This document shows, one piece after another, positions 56,085 to 63,804 of a DNA stretch of 64,000 bases; position 1 is the first letter of the stretch, and each line of letters starts with the position of its first letter. The stretch is taken from assembly GCF_001270745.1 (NCBI RefSeq), contig NZ_LFXL01000025.1, forward strand, positions 124,001 through 188,000, in the 5' to 3' direction. The notes under the pieces were generated by a model, which ran no database searches, had not been told where the DNA came from, and saw nothing but the letters and a program-made list of their open reading frames with translations. Both the position numbers and the translations under genes were made by a program. Origin of the DNA: Jiangella muralis. Lineage in GTDB: Bacteria; Actinomycetota; Actinomycetes; Jiangellales; Jiangellaceae.

Positions 56085-57353
56085 ATGGAGAACAGGCAAC
56101 GGCTCGGGGTCGGCATCGTCGGCGCCGGATTCATGGCGAACTTCCACGTCACCTCGTGGACCGGCGTCCGCGACGCCGACGTCGTCGCCGTCCAGAGCCC
56201 GGGCGGCGAGAGCGCCCGCGAGCTGGCCGCCCGCTGCCGCGAGCTGGGCGTCGGCGATGCGACCGCCTACACCGACGTGCGTGAGCTGGTCCGCGACCCG
56301 CGGGTCGACGCCGTCTGGGTGACCGCGCCCAACCACGTCCGGCTGGAGGTCGTCGAGGCCATCGCCGACGAGGTCCGTTCCGGCCGCGCGTCCCTCGTCG
56401 GCATTGCCGTCGAGAAGCCGCTCGGCCGCACGCTGGCCGAGGCGCGCCGCGTCCACGAGCTCGTCGAGGGCGCCGGGCTGCTGCACGCCTACCTGGAGAA
56501 CCAGGTGTACGCGCCCGCCGTCACCCGCGGCCACGAGCTGCTGTGGGCGCGCGGCGCCGCGCTCGCCGGGACGCCGTACCTCGCCCGCTGCGCCGAGGAG
56601 CACAGCGGCCCGCACTCGGCCTGGTTCTGGGACGGCACGCGGCAGGGCGGCGGCGTGCTCAGCGACATGATGTGCCACTCCATCGAGGCCGGCCGCTACC
56701 TGCTCACCCCGCCCGGCGCGGACGTCTCCGAGTGGCTGACGCCGGTGTCGGTCAGCGCGCAGATCGCCTCGCTCAAGTGGTCGCGCCCGCGGCACGCCGC
56801 CGAACTGGCCGACCGCTTCGGCGGCGCCGTCGACTACACCCGGCGCCCCGCCGAGGACTACGCCCACGCCACCATCCTCTTCCGCAACGGCGACGGCGAC
56901 GACGCCATCGTCGAGGCCACCACTTCCTGGAGCTACGTCGGGCCCGGCCTGCGGCTGACGTTCGAGCTGCTCGGGCCCGAGTACTCGATGACGGCCAGCA
57001 CGCTCAGCACCGAGGCGCAGCTGTTCCTCAGCCGCGAGCTGAGCTCCCCCGAGGGCGAGGACCTGGTCGAGAAGCAGGGCGCCGAGCAGGGCCTGCTGCC
57101 CATCGTCTCCGACGAGTCGCTCACCTACGGCTACACGACGGAGAACCGGGCGGTGGCCGCCGACTTCCTCGCCGGGCGACAGCCGCGGGAGAACCTCGCC
57201 CGCGGCGTCGAGGTCAGCGAGCTGATGATGGCCGCCTACCTGTCCGCCGAGACCGGCCAGACCGTCCACCTCCCCGCCGACCTCGACGAGTTCGTGCCAC
57301 AGGTCGCGCAGGGAACGTGGAGGCCGGGTGTGTCTCCCGCGTCTCGGCCGTAG
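56085..57353 (+). CDS. Gfo/Idh/MocA-family oxidoreductase
   Basis: A 422-residue NAD(P)-dependent dehydrogenase. The Rossmann motif is VGIVGAGFMANFH, and the family signature lysine is in VEKPLGRTLAEA. The C-terminal domain contains SDMMCHSIEAGRYLL and EATTSWSYVG. It closes the sugar operon, so the imported compound is probably a sugar or inositol-type polyol that is oxidised to a keto form. The precise substrate is not readable. Confidence 0.9.
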   Translation: MENRQRLGVGIVGAGFMANFHVTSWTGVRDADVVAVQSPGGESARELAARCRELGVGDATAYTDVRELVRDPRVDAVWVTAPNHVRLEVVEAIADEVRSGRASLVGIAVEKPLGRTLAEARRVHELVEGAGLLHAYLENQVYAPAVTRGHELLWARGAALAGTPYLARCAEEHSGPHSAWFWDGTRQGGGVLSDMMCHSIEAGRYLLTPPGADVSEWLTPVSVSAQIASLKWSRPRHAAELADRFGGAVDYTRRPAEDYAHATILFRNGDGDDAIVEATTSWSYVGPGLRLTFELLGPEYSMTASTLSTEAQLFLSRELSSPEGEDLVEKQGAEQGLLPIVSDESLTYGYTTENRAVAADFLAGRQPRENLARGVEVSELMMAAYLSAETGQTVHLPADLDEFVPQVAQGTWRPGVSPASRP

Positions 57354-57409
57354 CGAACGCCGTCCAGCTGGATGCCTCACAAGGCCGAGCAAGGACGACT
57401 GACGAAAAC

Positions 57410-57457
57410 GATCAGGTGACGGAACCGCCCGGCATTCGCGCGTTGTGTCACCTGATC
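57410..57457. repeat. GATCAGGTGAC inverted repeat, unit 1
   Basis: The arms GATCAGGTGAC (57410-57420) and GTCACCTGATC (57447-57457) are perfect. The unit is followed 24 bases later by a second unit. Confidence 0.75.
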
Positions 57458-57481
57458 ATCTCCACGATGCGGACACAAAAC

Positions 57482-57529
57482 GATCAGGTGACAAAGCCGC
57501 GGCCAATCTGAGCGATACGTCACCTGATC
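57482..57529. repeat. GATCAGGTGAC inverted repeat, unit 2
   Basis: The arms are the same as in unit 1 (57482-57492 and 57519-57529), each unit preceded by AAAAC, but the loop sequences differ. Only the arms are conserved between the tandem units, which suggests that the hairpin matters. Confidence 0.75.
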
Positions 57530-57606
57530 ATCGGCAGCTGGCGCCGACACACGCAGCGAGGCGCCGCTCGTTGTGCGGCAGTGGGTCGTCCTCGACTCCC
57601 GGTGCC

Positions 57607-57666
57607 GTCTTCGATGGCGGGAGTCGTGTTCGAGGCGCGTTTCGGACGTTTCTCGCCATCGAAGAC
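57607..57666 (+). repeat. Module 1 of mosaic repeat, copy D
   Basis: A 60-bp unit GTCTTCGATGGC ... GCCATCGAAGAC; in this copy the 12-bp terminal arms are perfectly complementary. Confidence 0.8.
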
Positions 57667-57701
57667 GGCCGCGGGCATCGAGGTGTACCCAGACTGCCCC
57701 C

Positions 57702-57831
57702 GTCCCCCTGATAGCTGCCCGTTCTTGGCCGCGGGACCGCGGGTCAAGTACGCCCTGTCGTCGCGAAGCGACCCCCTTGGGCGGACTTGAGGCGCGGTCA
57801 CGCGGCTTAAGAGAATGGGCGCCAGGGGGAC
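57702..57831 (+). repeat. Module 2 long hairpin, copy D
   Basis: A 130-bp imperfect hairpin. Its inner arms read TCAAGTACGCCC and GGGCGGACTTGA, and the apical stem is GTCGC-GAA-GCGAC. The bases differ from copies A and B but the pairing is kept. Confidence 0.8.
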
Positions 57832-58018
57832 GGCCAACCTGCGGACCACGGCGAACGGCACGGAACCCGGCGCACGGTCGGCCACCCAGGCTGCGTAGCC
57901 ACGATCAATCGGACGAGCGACATCTTGATCTCACTTGATTTCCGCGCAGCCAGCGCGCGATCCCACTGCATCGGCGCGCCTGCGGCGGGCAGCCGCCGGG
58001 CGCTGGTTGACTCTTCGC

Positions 58019-58765
58019 ATGGCCACCTGGGACCCGCATGCGGCGCACCGTCTCGAGTCGATCGGCGCCGAGCTGCGCCGCAGCGGCCTGGTCGAGCTCG
58101 TCCATGAGGCGATCGTCGACGTGTGGCGGGCCAACCGGGCGCGGTACGAGCCGGACGAGCTCTTCGACGACTCCTTCACCCTCGGCGTCACCTCCACCAG
58201 GAACCTGGCGAATCGGGTCTTCGCGTACGTGCGCGACGACACCCGGTGGCGGGCGACGGGAGCACGCGCCGGCCGCGAGTACGGCACCACCGTCCTGCAC
58301 ACGAGCGGCGTGGAGCTCCGGCTGGTCAAGGCGCGGTCGACCGCGGGCCGCCACCCTGACTTCGTCGCCGACTTCGACTGGCGAGAAGGCGAGATGCGGC
58401 AGGCCGCGGCGGCGCGGAACCGCGCGGCCTACGGACCCGCGCCCCGCGACCCGTTCATCGCGCCGCTGTTCGACGTCGACCAGCCGGACGCGGCGACGGC
58501 CGTCCTGGGCTGCCGCGACGTGTTCCTCGCCTGGGGCGCCGACCTCCCGTCGGGGCTCACCGCGGGCTGGCTGGGCCTGCCGACGACGACGGCCGACCGC
58601 TGGCTCGCGGTGACGGAGTTGTGGTGGGACGAGGCGGCCGAGGCCGAGCAGTCCGGCAGCGGCGACCGGCTCACGGCCGGCGACCTGGCGGCCTTCGGGG
58701 ACCGGCCCACGCCGGTGCCGGCCATCACGCTCAAGCCCGGGGTCGGGGCGGGTCGGACGGCGTGA
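58019..58765 (+). CDS. Unknown protein coupled to an XRE/ImmA protein
   Basis: A 248-residue cytoplasmic protein that I do not recognise. It starts MATWDPHAAHRLESIGAELR and has an early helical region, then YEPDELFDDSFTLGVTSTRN, GREYGTTVLHTSGVELRLVK and FVADFDWREGEMRQAAAARN. It has no signal peptide or membrane helix. ATG 58019 lies 6 bases after TTGACT, which could be a weak -10 element. The stop overlaps the next start as GTGA, so it is made together with the XRE/ImmA protein. The arrangement resembles toxin-antitoxin or defence pairs; a toxin role is a guess. Confidence 0.7.
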   Translation: MATWDPHAAHRLESIGAELRRSGLVELVHEAIVDVWRANRARYEPDELFDDSFTLGVTSTRNLANRVFAYVRDDTRWRATGARAGREYGTTVLHTSGVELRLVKARSTAGRHPDFVADFDWREGEMRQAAAARNRAAYGPAPRDPFIAPLFDVDQPDAATAVLGCRDVFLAWGADLPSGLTAGWLGLPTTTADRWLAVTELWWDEAAEAEQSGSGDRLTAGDLAAFGDRPTPVPAITLKPGVGAGRTA

Positions 58766-59892
58766 CCTCCGAGCCCACGCTGCGCGCACGCCGGCGCCGG
58801 GCGAGTGGCACGGTCGTGGACTTCGACGGCCGGCGGCTTGCGCTCGCCCGCCGTTTGCAGCGACTGCTGCGCAGCGCGCTCGCGGACCGGACCAGCGTGA
58901 GCGCGGCCGCCATCACCCAGTTCGAGCGCGGGACGGCGCGTCCCACCAACGCGGTCGTCGCCGAGCTCGCCCTCGCGCTGGGGATGCCGGTGGACTTCTT
59001 CCGGCAGGGCCGCTCCGTCGAGCCCGTCCCCGCCAGCGCGGCGCACTTCCGCTCGCTGCGCGCCACCCCGGCGATCTCCCGCGAGCAGGCCCTCGCGTTC
59101 GCCGAGATCTCCCTCGTCGTGGTCGACCTCGTCGAGCAGTACGTCGACCTGCCGGCGGTCCCGCCGCTCGCCGAGCCGGTCGACGCCGAGCCCGAGCCCG
59201 GGCACCTCCCCCGGCTGGCCGCCGAAACCCGCACGCGGCTGGGCGTCGGCCCGGGACCGATTCCGCACATGGTCCGGCTGCTCGAAGCGCACGGCATCGT
59301 CGTCCTCCGGCTGCCGCGGGAGGTCGACCACCGGGTCGACGCGTTCTCCACCGAGGCCGGCCACCGGCCGCTCGTCCTGCTGTCGCCCGCCAAGGACGAC
59401 CGCGCCCGGAGCCGCTTCGACGCCGCACACGAGCTCGCGCACCTCGTCATGCACCAGGACGTCGACCCCGGATCGAAGATCGTCGAACGGCAGGCCGACA
59501 CCTTCGCCTCCGAGTTCCTCGCACCGTCGGAGGAGCTGGAACCGGACCTCCCCCGCAAGGTCGACTGGGACGCGCTGGCCCAGGCCAAGACGACCTGGGG
59601 CATCAGCCTCGCGGCGCTCGTCTACCGGGCGCACCGGCTCGGGCTCTGGAGCGAGCATGCCTACCGCCGGGCGAACCAGCACCTCGCCGCCCTGGGCTAC
59701 CCGGAACCCAGCCCGCTCGGCCCGCCCGAGTCGCCCTACCTGCTCGGCGCCGCGATGGAGCTGCTGGACCGGGCCGGTACGTCCGCCGGCGACCTCGCCT
59801 CGGCCAGCCGGCTCCCGGTGCGGCAGATCGAGGAGATCGTCGCCGCCGGCAGCGAGACCAGGCCCCGGGTGACGCTGCCCGCCGACGTCTGA
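58762..59892 (+). CDS. XRE-family HTH protein with ImmA/IrrE metallopeptidase domain
   Basis: A 376-residue protein. The N-terminal HTH reads SVSAAAITQFERGTARPTNA and VVAELALALGMPVDFF (about residues 40-80). The ImmA/IrrE (COG2856) domain has the zinc motif AAHELAHLVMHQD (H223, E224, H227) and the third-ligand helix ERQADTFASEFLAPSEE. Homologs cleave or sense repressors (ImmA in ICEBs1, IrrE in Deinococcus). GTG 58762 overlaps the upstream stop. It probably regulates its own operon and perhaps counteracts its partner. Confidence 0.88.
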   Translation: MTSEPTLRARRRRASGTVVDFDGRRLALARRLQRLLRSALADRTSVSAAAITQFERGTARPTNAVVAELALALGMPVDFFRQGRSVEPVPASAAHFRSLRATPAISREQALAFAEISLVVVDLVEQYVDLPAVPPLAEPVDAEPEPGHLPRLAAETRTRLGVGPGPIPHMVRLLEAHGIVVLRLPREVDHRVDAFSTEAGHRPLVLLSPAKDDRARSRFDAAHELAHLVMHQDVDPGSKIVERQADTFASEFLAPSEELEPDLPRKVDWDALAQAKTTWGISLAALVYRAHRLGLWSEHAYRRANQHLAALGYPEPSPLGPPESPYLLGAAMELLDRAGTSAGDLASASRLPVRQIEEIVAAGSETRPRVTLPADV

Positions 59893-59896
59893 GCGC

Positions 59897-60964
59897 TCAG
59901 GGGCGGTGGCCGAACGACGGCATGGCGGTGCTGCCGTCGGCGTAGTACTGCAGCTCGGTGACCGAGCCCGGCGACGGCAGCAGCCGGAACAGCGACTCAG
60001 GCGGCGCGCCCAGTGCCAGCCGGGTGACGGTGCGCATCGGGATGGAGTGCGTGACGACGACGACCGGCCGGCCCGGGTAGGCGGCCAGTAGGGCGTCGCG
60101 GGCGGCGCCGACCCGCAGGGTGACGTCGTCGAGGGACTCGCCGCCCGGCGGCGGCACCGCCGTCGCGCCGAACCACGTCGCCAGCGCGTCCGGGTGCCGT
60201 TCGCCGATCTCGGCCAGCGTCAGGCCCTCCCACTCACCGAAGTCGGCCTCGCGCCACTCGCCGTCGGCCACCGGGTCGAGGCCGAGCCGCCGGCCGATGA
60301 CGTCGGCGGTCTCGCGGGTGCGCACCATCGGCGAGCTGACGACGGCGACGGCGTCGCTGCCGCTGAGCAGCTCGGCCGCGCGGGCCGCCTGCTCGCGGCC
60401 GGTGTCGTCGAGGCTGGGGCCGGGCACGCCGCCGCCGCTGAACCGGCGGGCCGCCGTCAGTGCCGTCTGGCCGTGCCGCACGACGTACAGGGTGGTGGGC
60501 GGCCCGAGGTCGGGGCTCCACGCGGTCAGCTTGACGGCGGGCGCGGAGCCTGCCACCGGCTTGCCGTCGAGGGCCAGGTTCACCAGGCGGTCGGCGTGCG
60601 CGTTCTCGGCCCGCGGCACCCAGGTGTAGGTGACCCGGCCGGGCGGGAAGACGGCGCCGGCCTCGGCGGCCAGCGCCCGCAGGTCGGCGTTCTTGATCTG
60701 CCAGCGGCCGGACAGCTGCTCGACGACGAGCTTGGAGTCGAGCCGGGCGGCCACCACGGCGTCGGGGTCGATGCCGTGGGCCGCGCGCAGGCCGGCCAGC
60801 AGCCCGCGGTACTCGGCGACGTTGTTCGTGGCGATGCCGATGGTCTCGGCCACCTCCACCAGCACCGCACCGGTGCCGGCGTCGCGGACGACGGCGCCGT
60901 AGGCGGCGGGCCCCGGGTTGCCCCGCGACCCGCCGTCGGCCTCGACGATGAGCTGCCGCGTCAC
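59897..60964 (-). CDS. Bifunctional RNase H / histidine phosphatase
   Basis: A 355-residue fusion, as in Rv2228c. The N-terminal RNase HI-like domain has the acidic residues of EADGGSRGNPGPAA, NNVAEYRGLLAGL, ARLDSKLVVEQL and HADRLVNLAL. The C-terminal histidine phosphatase domain has VVRHGQTALTA and VVVTHSIPMRTVT. M. tuberculosis Rv2228c has RNase H and CobC-like acid phosphatase activity. GTG 60964 overlaps the zinc-ribbon stop codon (GTGA), so the two are coupled. Confidence 0.93.
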   Translation of the reverse strand: MTRQLIVEADGGSRGNPGPAAYGAVVRDAGTGAVLVEVAETIGIATNNVAEYRGLLAGLRAAHGIDPDAVVAARLDSKLVVEQLSGRWQIKNADLRALAAEAGAVFPPGRVTYTWVPRAENAHADRLVNLALDGKPVAGSAPAVKLTAWSPDLGPPTTLYVVRHGQTALTAARRFSGGGVPGPSLDDTGREQAARAAELLSGSDAVAVVSSPMVRTRETADVIGRRLGLDPVADGEWREADFGEWEGLTLAEIGERHPDALATWFGATAVPPPGGESLDDVTLRVGAARDALLAAYPGRPVVVVTHSIPMRTVTRLALGAPPESLFRLLPSPGSVTELQYYADGSTAMPSFGHRP

Positions 60965-61704
60965 AGCCCCGACTCGGGCATGCGGACCAGGATGCGCCGG
61001 CACTCCTCGTGCCGGACCACGACGTCGGGGGCGAGCCCGCGGATGCGGCCCAGCTCGGCGGCGTCGAGCTGGATCATGCAGCCCTCGCAGCGACGCTGGC
61101 GCAGCGCGGCCGCGCCGATGCCGCCGCGGTCGGCGCGGATCTTCTCGTACAGCGTCAGGAGGTCGTCGGTGATGCCGGCGGCCAGCTTCTGACGCTCGTC
61201 CCGCCCGGCGGCGGCGTCGGCGTCGAGCTGCGCCCACGCGGCGTCGCGGGCGGCCTGGACCTCCTGAGCCTTCTTACCGACGCTCTCGCGCTCGGCGGCC
61301 AGCGCGGCCGCCTCGTTCTGCGCCACCTCGAGCCGCTCCATGATCTCGATCTCGGCGTCCTCGAGCACGCCCTGGCGGCGGTTGAGCGAGGCGATCTCGC
61401 TCTGCAGGCTCTCGAGCTCCTTCGCCGACGACACCTGGCCGGCGTCGAGCCGCTTCTGGTCGCGGTCCTTGCGCGAGCGGACCTGCTCGACCTCGGCGTC
61501 GGCGCGCTTCTGCTCGCGCTCGAGGTCGGTGACGGCGGTGGCGGCGACGACCTCGGCGTCGCGCAGCCGGCTGTGCTCGGCGGCAAGGGTCTCGAGCTCG
61601 GCGGCCTCGGGCAGCGTCCTGCGGCGGTGCGCCAGCTGGTCGAGCCGCTGGTCGACCGCCTGGACGTCGAGCAGTCGCAACTGGACGGCGGGGTCAGCGT
61701 TCAG
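60961..61704 (-). CDS. Coiled-coil protein with C-terminal zinc ribbon (Rv2229c type)
   Basis: Long heptad-rich coiled coil (residues 20-170; [20 protein letters not shown]) followed by a C-terminal zinc-ribbon segment with CEGC and HEEC. The third ligand is His where relatives have Cys. An AAGGAG lies 6 bases before a CTG at 61704, which gives the family-like N-terminus [15 protein letters not shown] (247 residues). The first conventional start is TTG 61680 (239 residues). It overlaps the nif3 stop region. The function is unknown; the order RNase H, zinc ribbon, Nif3 is conserved in actinomycetes. Confidence 0.88.
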   Translation of the reverse strand: MNADPAVQLRLLDVQAVDQRLDQLAHRRRTLPEAAELETLAAEHSRLRDAEVVAATAVTDLEREQKRADAEVEQVRSRKDRDQKRLDAGQVSSAKELESLQSEIASLNRRQGVLEDAEIEIMERLEVAQNEAAALAAERESVGKKAQEVQAARDAAWAQLDADAAAGRDERQKLAAGITDDLLTLYEKIRADRGGIGAAALRQRRCEGCMIQLDAAELGRIRGLAPDVVVRHEECRRILVRMPESGL

Positions 61705-62554
61705 CGTGAGCTCCTTCGTCGGCGCCGGATTCCCGGGCGATTCGATGCAGTGTCCAGGGATCGGTCGGAGTGGTCGAGACGCGAGTCTCCACCGTAGCGC
61801 CTGCGCCCGACAACTCTGCCGTCAGCAGCGCCGCGGCGTCGGGCAGCCACGGCCACTCGCTGGCCCAGTGCGCGACGTCGACCAGGGCCGGACCACCGGC
61901 CTCCCCCGCCTCCGACGACGGGTGGTGGCGCAGGTCCGCCGTCACGTACGCGTCGACCCCCGTGGCGCGGACGGCGCCGAGCAGGGAGTCGCCCGCCCCG
62001 CCGCACACCGCGACCGTCGCGACGACGGCGTCGGGGTCGCCCATGGCGCGCACCCCCGCCGCCGTGGCCGGGAGCGCCGCGGCGACCCGTCGCACGAACG
62101 CGGCCAGCGGCTCCGGCCGGGGCATCCGGCCGACCCGGCCCAGGCCCCGCACGGGGTCACCGTCGTCGGCGGGCACCAGTGGGCGGGTGTCGTGCAGGCC
62201 GAGCGCCGCCGCGAGGGCGTCGTTCACGCCCGGGGCCGCGCGGTCGGCGTTGGTGTGCGCGGTGTGCAGGGCGACGCCGCCGGTGATCAGCCGGTGCACC
62301 AGCCGCCCCTTCGGCGTCGTGGCCGGCACGCCGTGCACCGGGCGCAGGAACAGCGGATGGTGCGTGACGACGAGGTCGGCCCGCCACTCCAGCGCCTCGT
62401 CGACGACGGCGGCGACGGGGTCGACGGCGAACAAGACGCGCCGCACCTGTGCGTCGGGGTCGCCGCACACCAGCCCGACCGCGTCCCAGGACTCGGCGAG
62501 CTCCGGCGGATACAGCCGTTCGAGGGCGGCGACGACAGCGGCGAGACGGACCAC
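61694..62554 (-). CDS. Nif3-like dinuclear metal-centre protein
   Basis: A 286-residue protein of the Nif3/YbgI family (GTP cyclohydrolase I type 2 homolog in older names). It has [29 protein letters not shown] (metal-binding histidines), [18 protein letters not shown] and a final [15 protein letters not shown] segment with the C-terminal His/Glu ligands. GTG 62554 lies 7 bases after TAGGGT. It is the ortholog-position match for Rv2230c. The molecular function is unknown in the family. Confidence 0.9.
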   Translation of the reverse strand: MVRLAAVVAALERLYPPELAESWDAVGLVCGDPDAQVRRVLFAVDPVAAVVDEALEWRADLVVTHHPLFLRPVHGVPATTPKGRLVHRLITGGVALHTAHTNADRAAPGVNDALAAALGLHDTRPLVPADDGDPVRGLGRVGRMPRPEPLAAFVRRVAAALPATAAGVRAMGDPDAVVATVAVCGGAGDSLLGAVRATGVDAYVTADLRHHPSSEAGEAGGPALVDVAHWASEWPWLPDAAALLTAELSGAGATVETRVSTTPTDPWTLHRIARESGADEGAHAER

Positions 62555-62561
62555 GGACCCG

Positions 62562-62567
62562 ACCCTA
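62562..62567 (-). promoter_or_regulatory. -10 element of the nif3-like gene (leaderless)
   Basis: On the minus strand TAGGGT is followed by 7 bases and the GTG start. Confidence 0.5.
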
Positions 62568-62681
62568 CCGATCGCCGCGGGAGCGCCGTCGAAGCGGACC
62601 CGTTCTCCGGTTGACGTCGCCACGACCCCGATGTGACGCTCTCTCCCAAGGGGGCACGGCACGCACGAGGAGGCTCGTCCC

Positions 62682-62960
62682 ATCAGCACCCGACACCCTG
62701 CCGACGGCCACCACTGGTGCGTCGAGCACGACCCCAGCGGCGCGTGCCTCGGCGGTCTCCACGAGCTCCCGGGCGGGGGCGCCGCCTGGCTCGAGAGCGC
62801 CCGCCGCGACGACCCCGCTGGCGTGGGCGACGCGGGCGTCGTGGTGGCGCTGGCCCGCACCCACCCCGGCCGGCCGCCACGGTTCACGGCCGCCGAGGCG
62901 CGCGAACTGGCCGCCACGCTGACGACGCTCGCCGACGCGTTGGACCCGTTGTCCACCTGA
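62682..62960 (+). CDS. Small unknown protein with apparent AUC start codon
   Basis: A 92-residue reading frame that begins (M)[17 protein letters not shown] and ends [12 protein letters not shown]. The frame has an in-frame stop about 50 bases upstream and no ATG, GTG or TTG before well inside the protein. A strong GGAGG (62669-62673) lies 8 bases before ATC 62682. Nearly all third codon positions are G or C, unlike the other two frames, so the frame looks truly coding. It has HHWCVEH and SGACLGG cysteine motifs and a C-terminal helix [18 protein letters not shown]. That helix resembles the VSLTPSEARDLARQLREVAD stretch of the 63250 gene, so the two may be related. Confidence 0.65.
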   Translation: MSTRHPADGHHWCVEHDPSGACLGGLHELPGGGAAWLESARRDDPAGVGDAGVVVALARTHPGRPPRFTAAEARELAATLTTLADALDPLST

Positions 62961-62973
62961 CTCGAACGTCCGT

Positions 62974-63004
62974 TTGACAACCCCCTCCCACCACCACCTA
63001 AGAT
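62974..63004 (+). promoter_or_regulatory. Promoter with consensus -35 and -10 elements
   Basis: TTGACA (62974-62979), a 19-base spacer and TAAGAT (62999-63004). A downstream leader of about 240 bases before the next start contains a CCCTCTCCAGAGGG hairpin but no gene that I can support. It likely drives the two coupled genes at 63250 and 63801. Confidence 0.65.
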
Positions 63005-63249
63005 CATTCCCATAGCACCCCACCCCTCTCCAGAGGGCTGGTAGGGCTATCGAGCACGAGGCGCGGCATCCAGGCCGGACAGTCTCGTACCGGCCGCTCA
63101 GAGTGGGACGGCACGGCGACCAACACGCATCTTCAGGCCGACCCCTGCCCAACGGGGTCCGGCTGCTGGGCGGCGCCGTCCCCATCCGCATGGCCACGAC
63201 GGTTCCCCCCGGCCCCCGTCAGCTTCCGAGCGACTCCATGGGAGGAACC

Positions 63250-63804
63250 GTGGCCACCACACCAGCCGCGGACCGTCGCGACGTCATCGTGCGGTCCGCC
63301 TTCATCAGCGACGAGGTCGGCGAGATCGTCGCCTGGCGCGACTCCGAGGGCCCGACCATCGACATCCACCTCGAGCCCGAAGACTCCGGCCAGCGCGCCG
63401 ACGTCTCCCTCACCCCGTCCGAGGCCCGTGACCTCGCCCGGCAACTGCGCGAGGTCGCCGACACCGCGCAGCGGGCCGGCTGGACCCCGGCGGTGCTCGC
63501 CGACGCCCGCGAACGCTACCTGCCCGGGCTGTCCGACGAGCAGATCATGCAACGCCTCGACGCCCTCACCGAACGCCTCGGCGGGCTCGTGCTCGGCTTC
63601 CGCGGCAAGCTCGACTGGCGCGCCGGCCGCATCCTCGTCGCCGAGACCGGCAACCAGCTGCTCGACCGCGCCGCCGGCGCCGTCGACACCGCCGAGCAGC
63701 ACCTGTCCGGCTACCAGCAGGCCCTCGACCAGCTCAGCACCGTCAAGGCCGAACTCGACCACGTCCGCCACTTCTTCACCCACGAGAGCGAGCTCCCGCG
63801 ATGA
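63250..63804 (+). CDS. Unknown protein of the right-edge small-gene cluster
   Basis: A 184-residue acidic protein. The first half contains HLEPEDSGQRADVSLTPSEA and RDLARQLREVADTAQRAG, similar in style to the end of the protein at 62682. The second half is helical (ALTERLGGLVLGFRGKLDW, LDRAAGAVDTAEQHLSGYQQ, ALDQLSTVKAELDHVRHFF), probably coiled coil. GTG 63250 lies 4 bases after GGGAGG; ATG 63238 and earlier in-frame codons are less likely. The stop overlaps the next start (ATGA). It is not a family I can name; such proteins occur in actinobacterial integrative elements. Confidence 0.7.
   Translation: MATTPAADRRDVIVRSAFISDEVGEIVAWRDSEGPTIDIHLEPEDSGQRADVSLTPSEARDLARQLREVADTAQRAGWTPAVLADARERYLPGLSDEQIMQRLDALTERLGGLVLGFRGKLDWRAGRILVAETGNQLLDRAAGAVDTAEQHLSGYQQALDQLSTVKAELDHVRHFFTHESELPR

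Larger units (their letters stand above)
57560..57920 (+). repeat. Mosaic intergenic repeat, copy D
   Basis: The gap from 57354 to 58018 has no supported gene. After the two small hairpins it holds module 1 (57607-57666), a short linker, the long form of module 2 (57702-57831), and a right boundary with GATCAATCGGACG near 57903-57915. Unlike copies A, B and C it does not end on a stop codon. It separates the sugar operon from the XRE/ImmA module. Confidence 0.8.
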
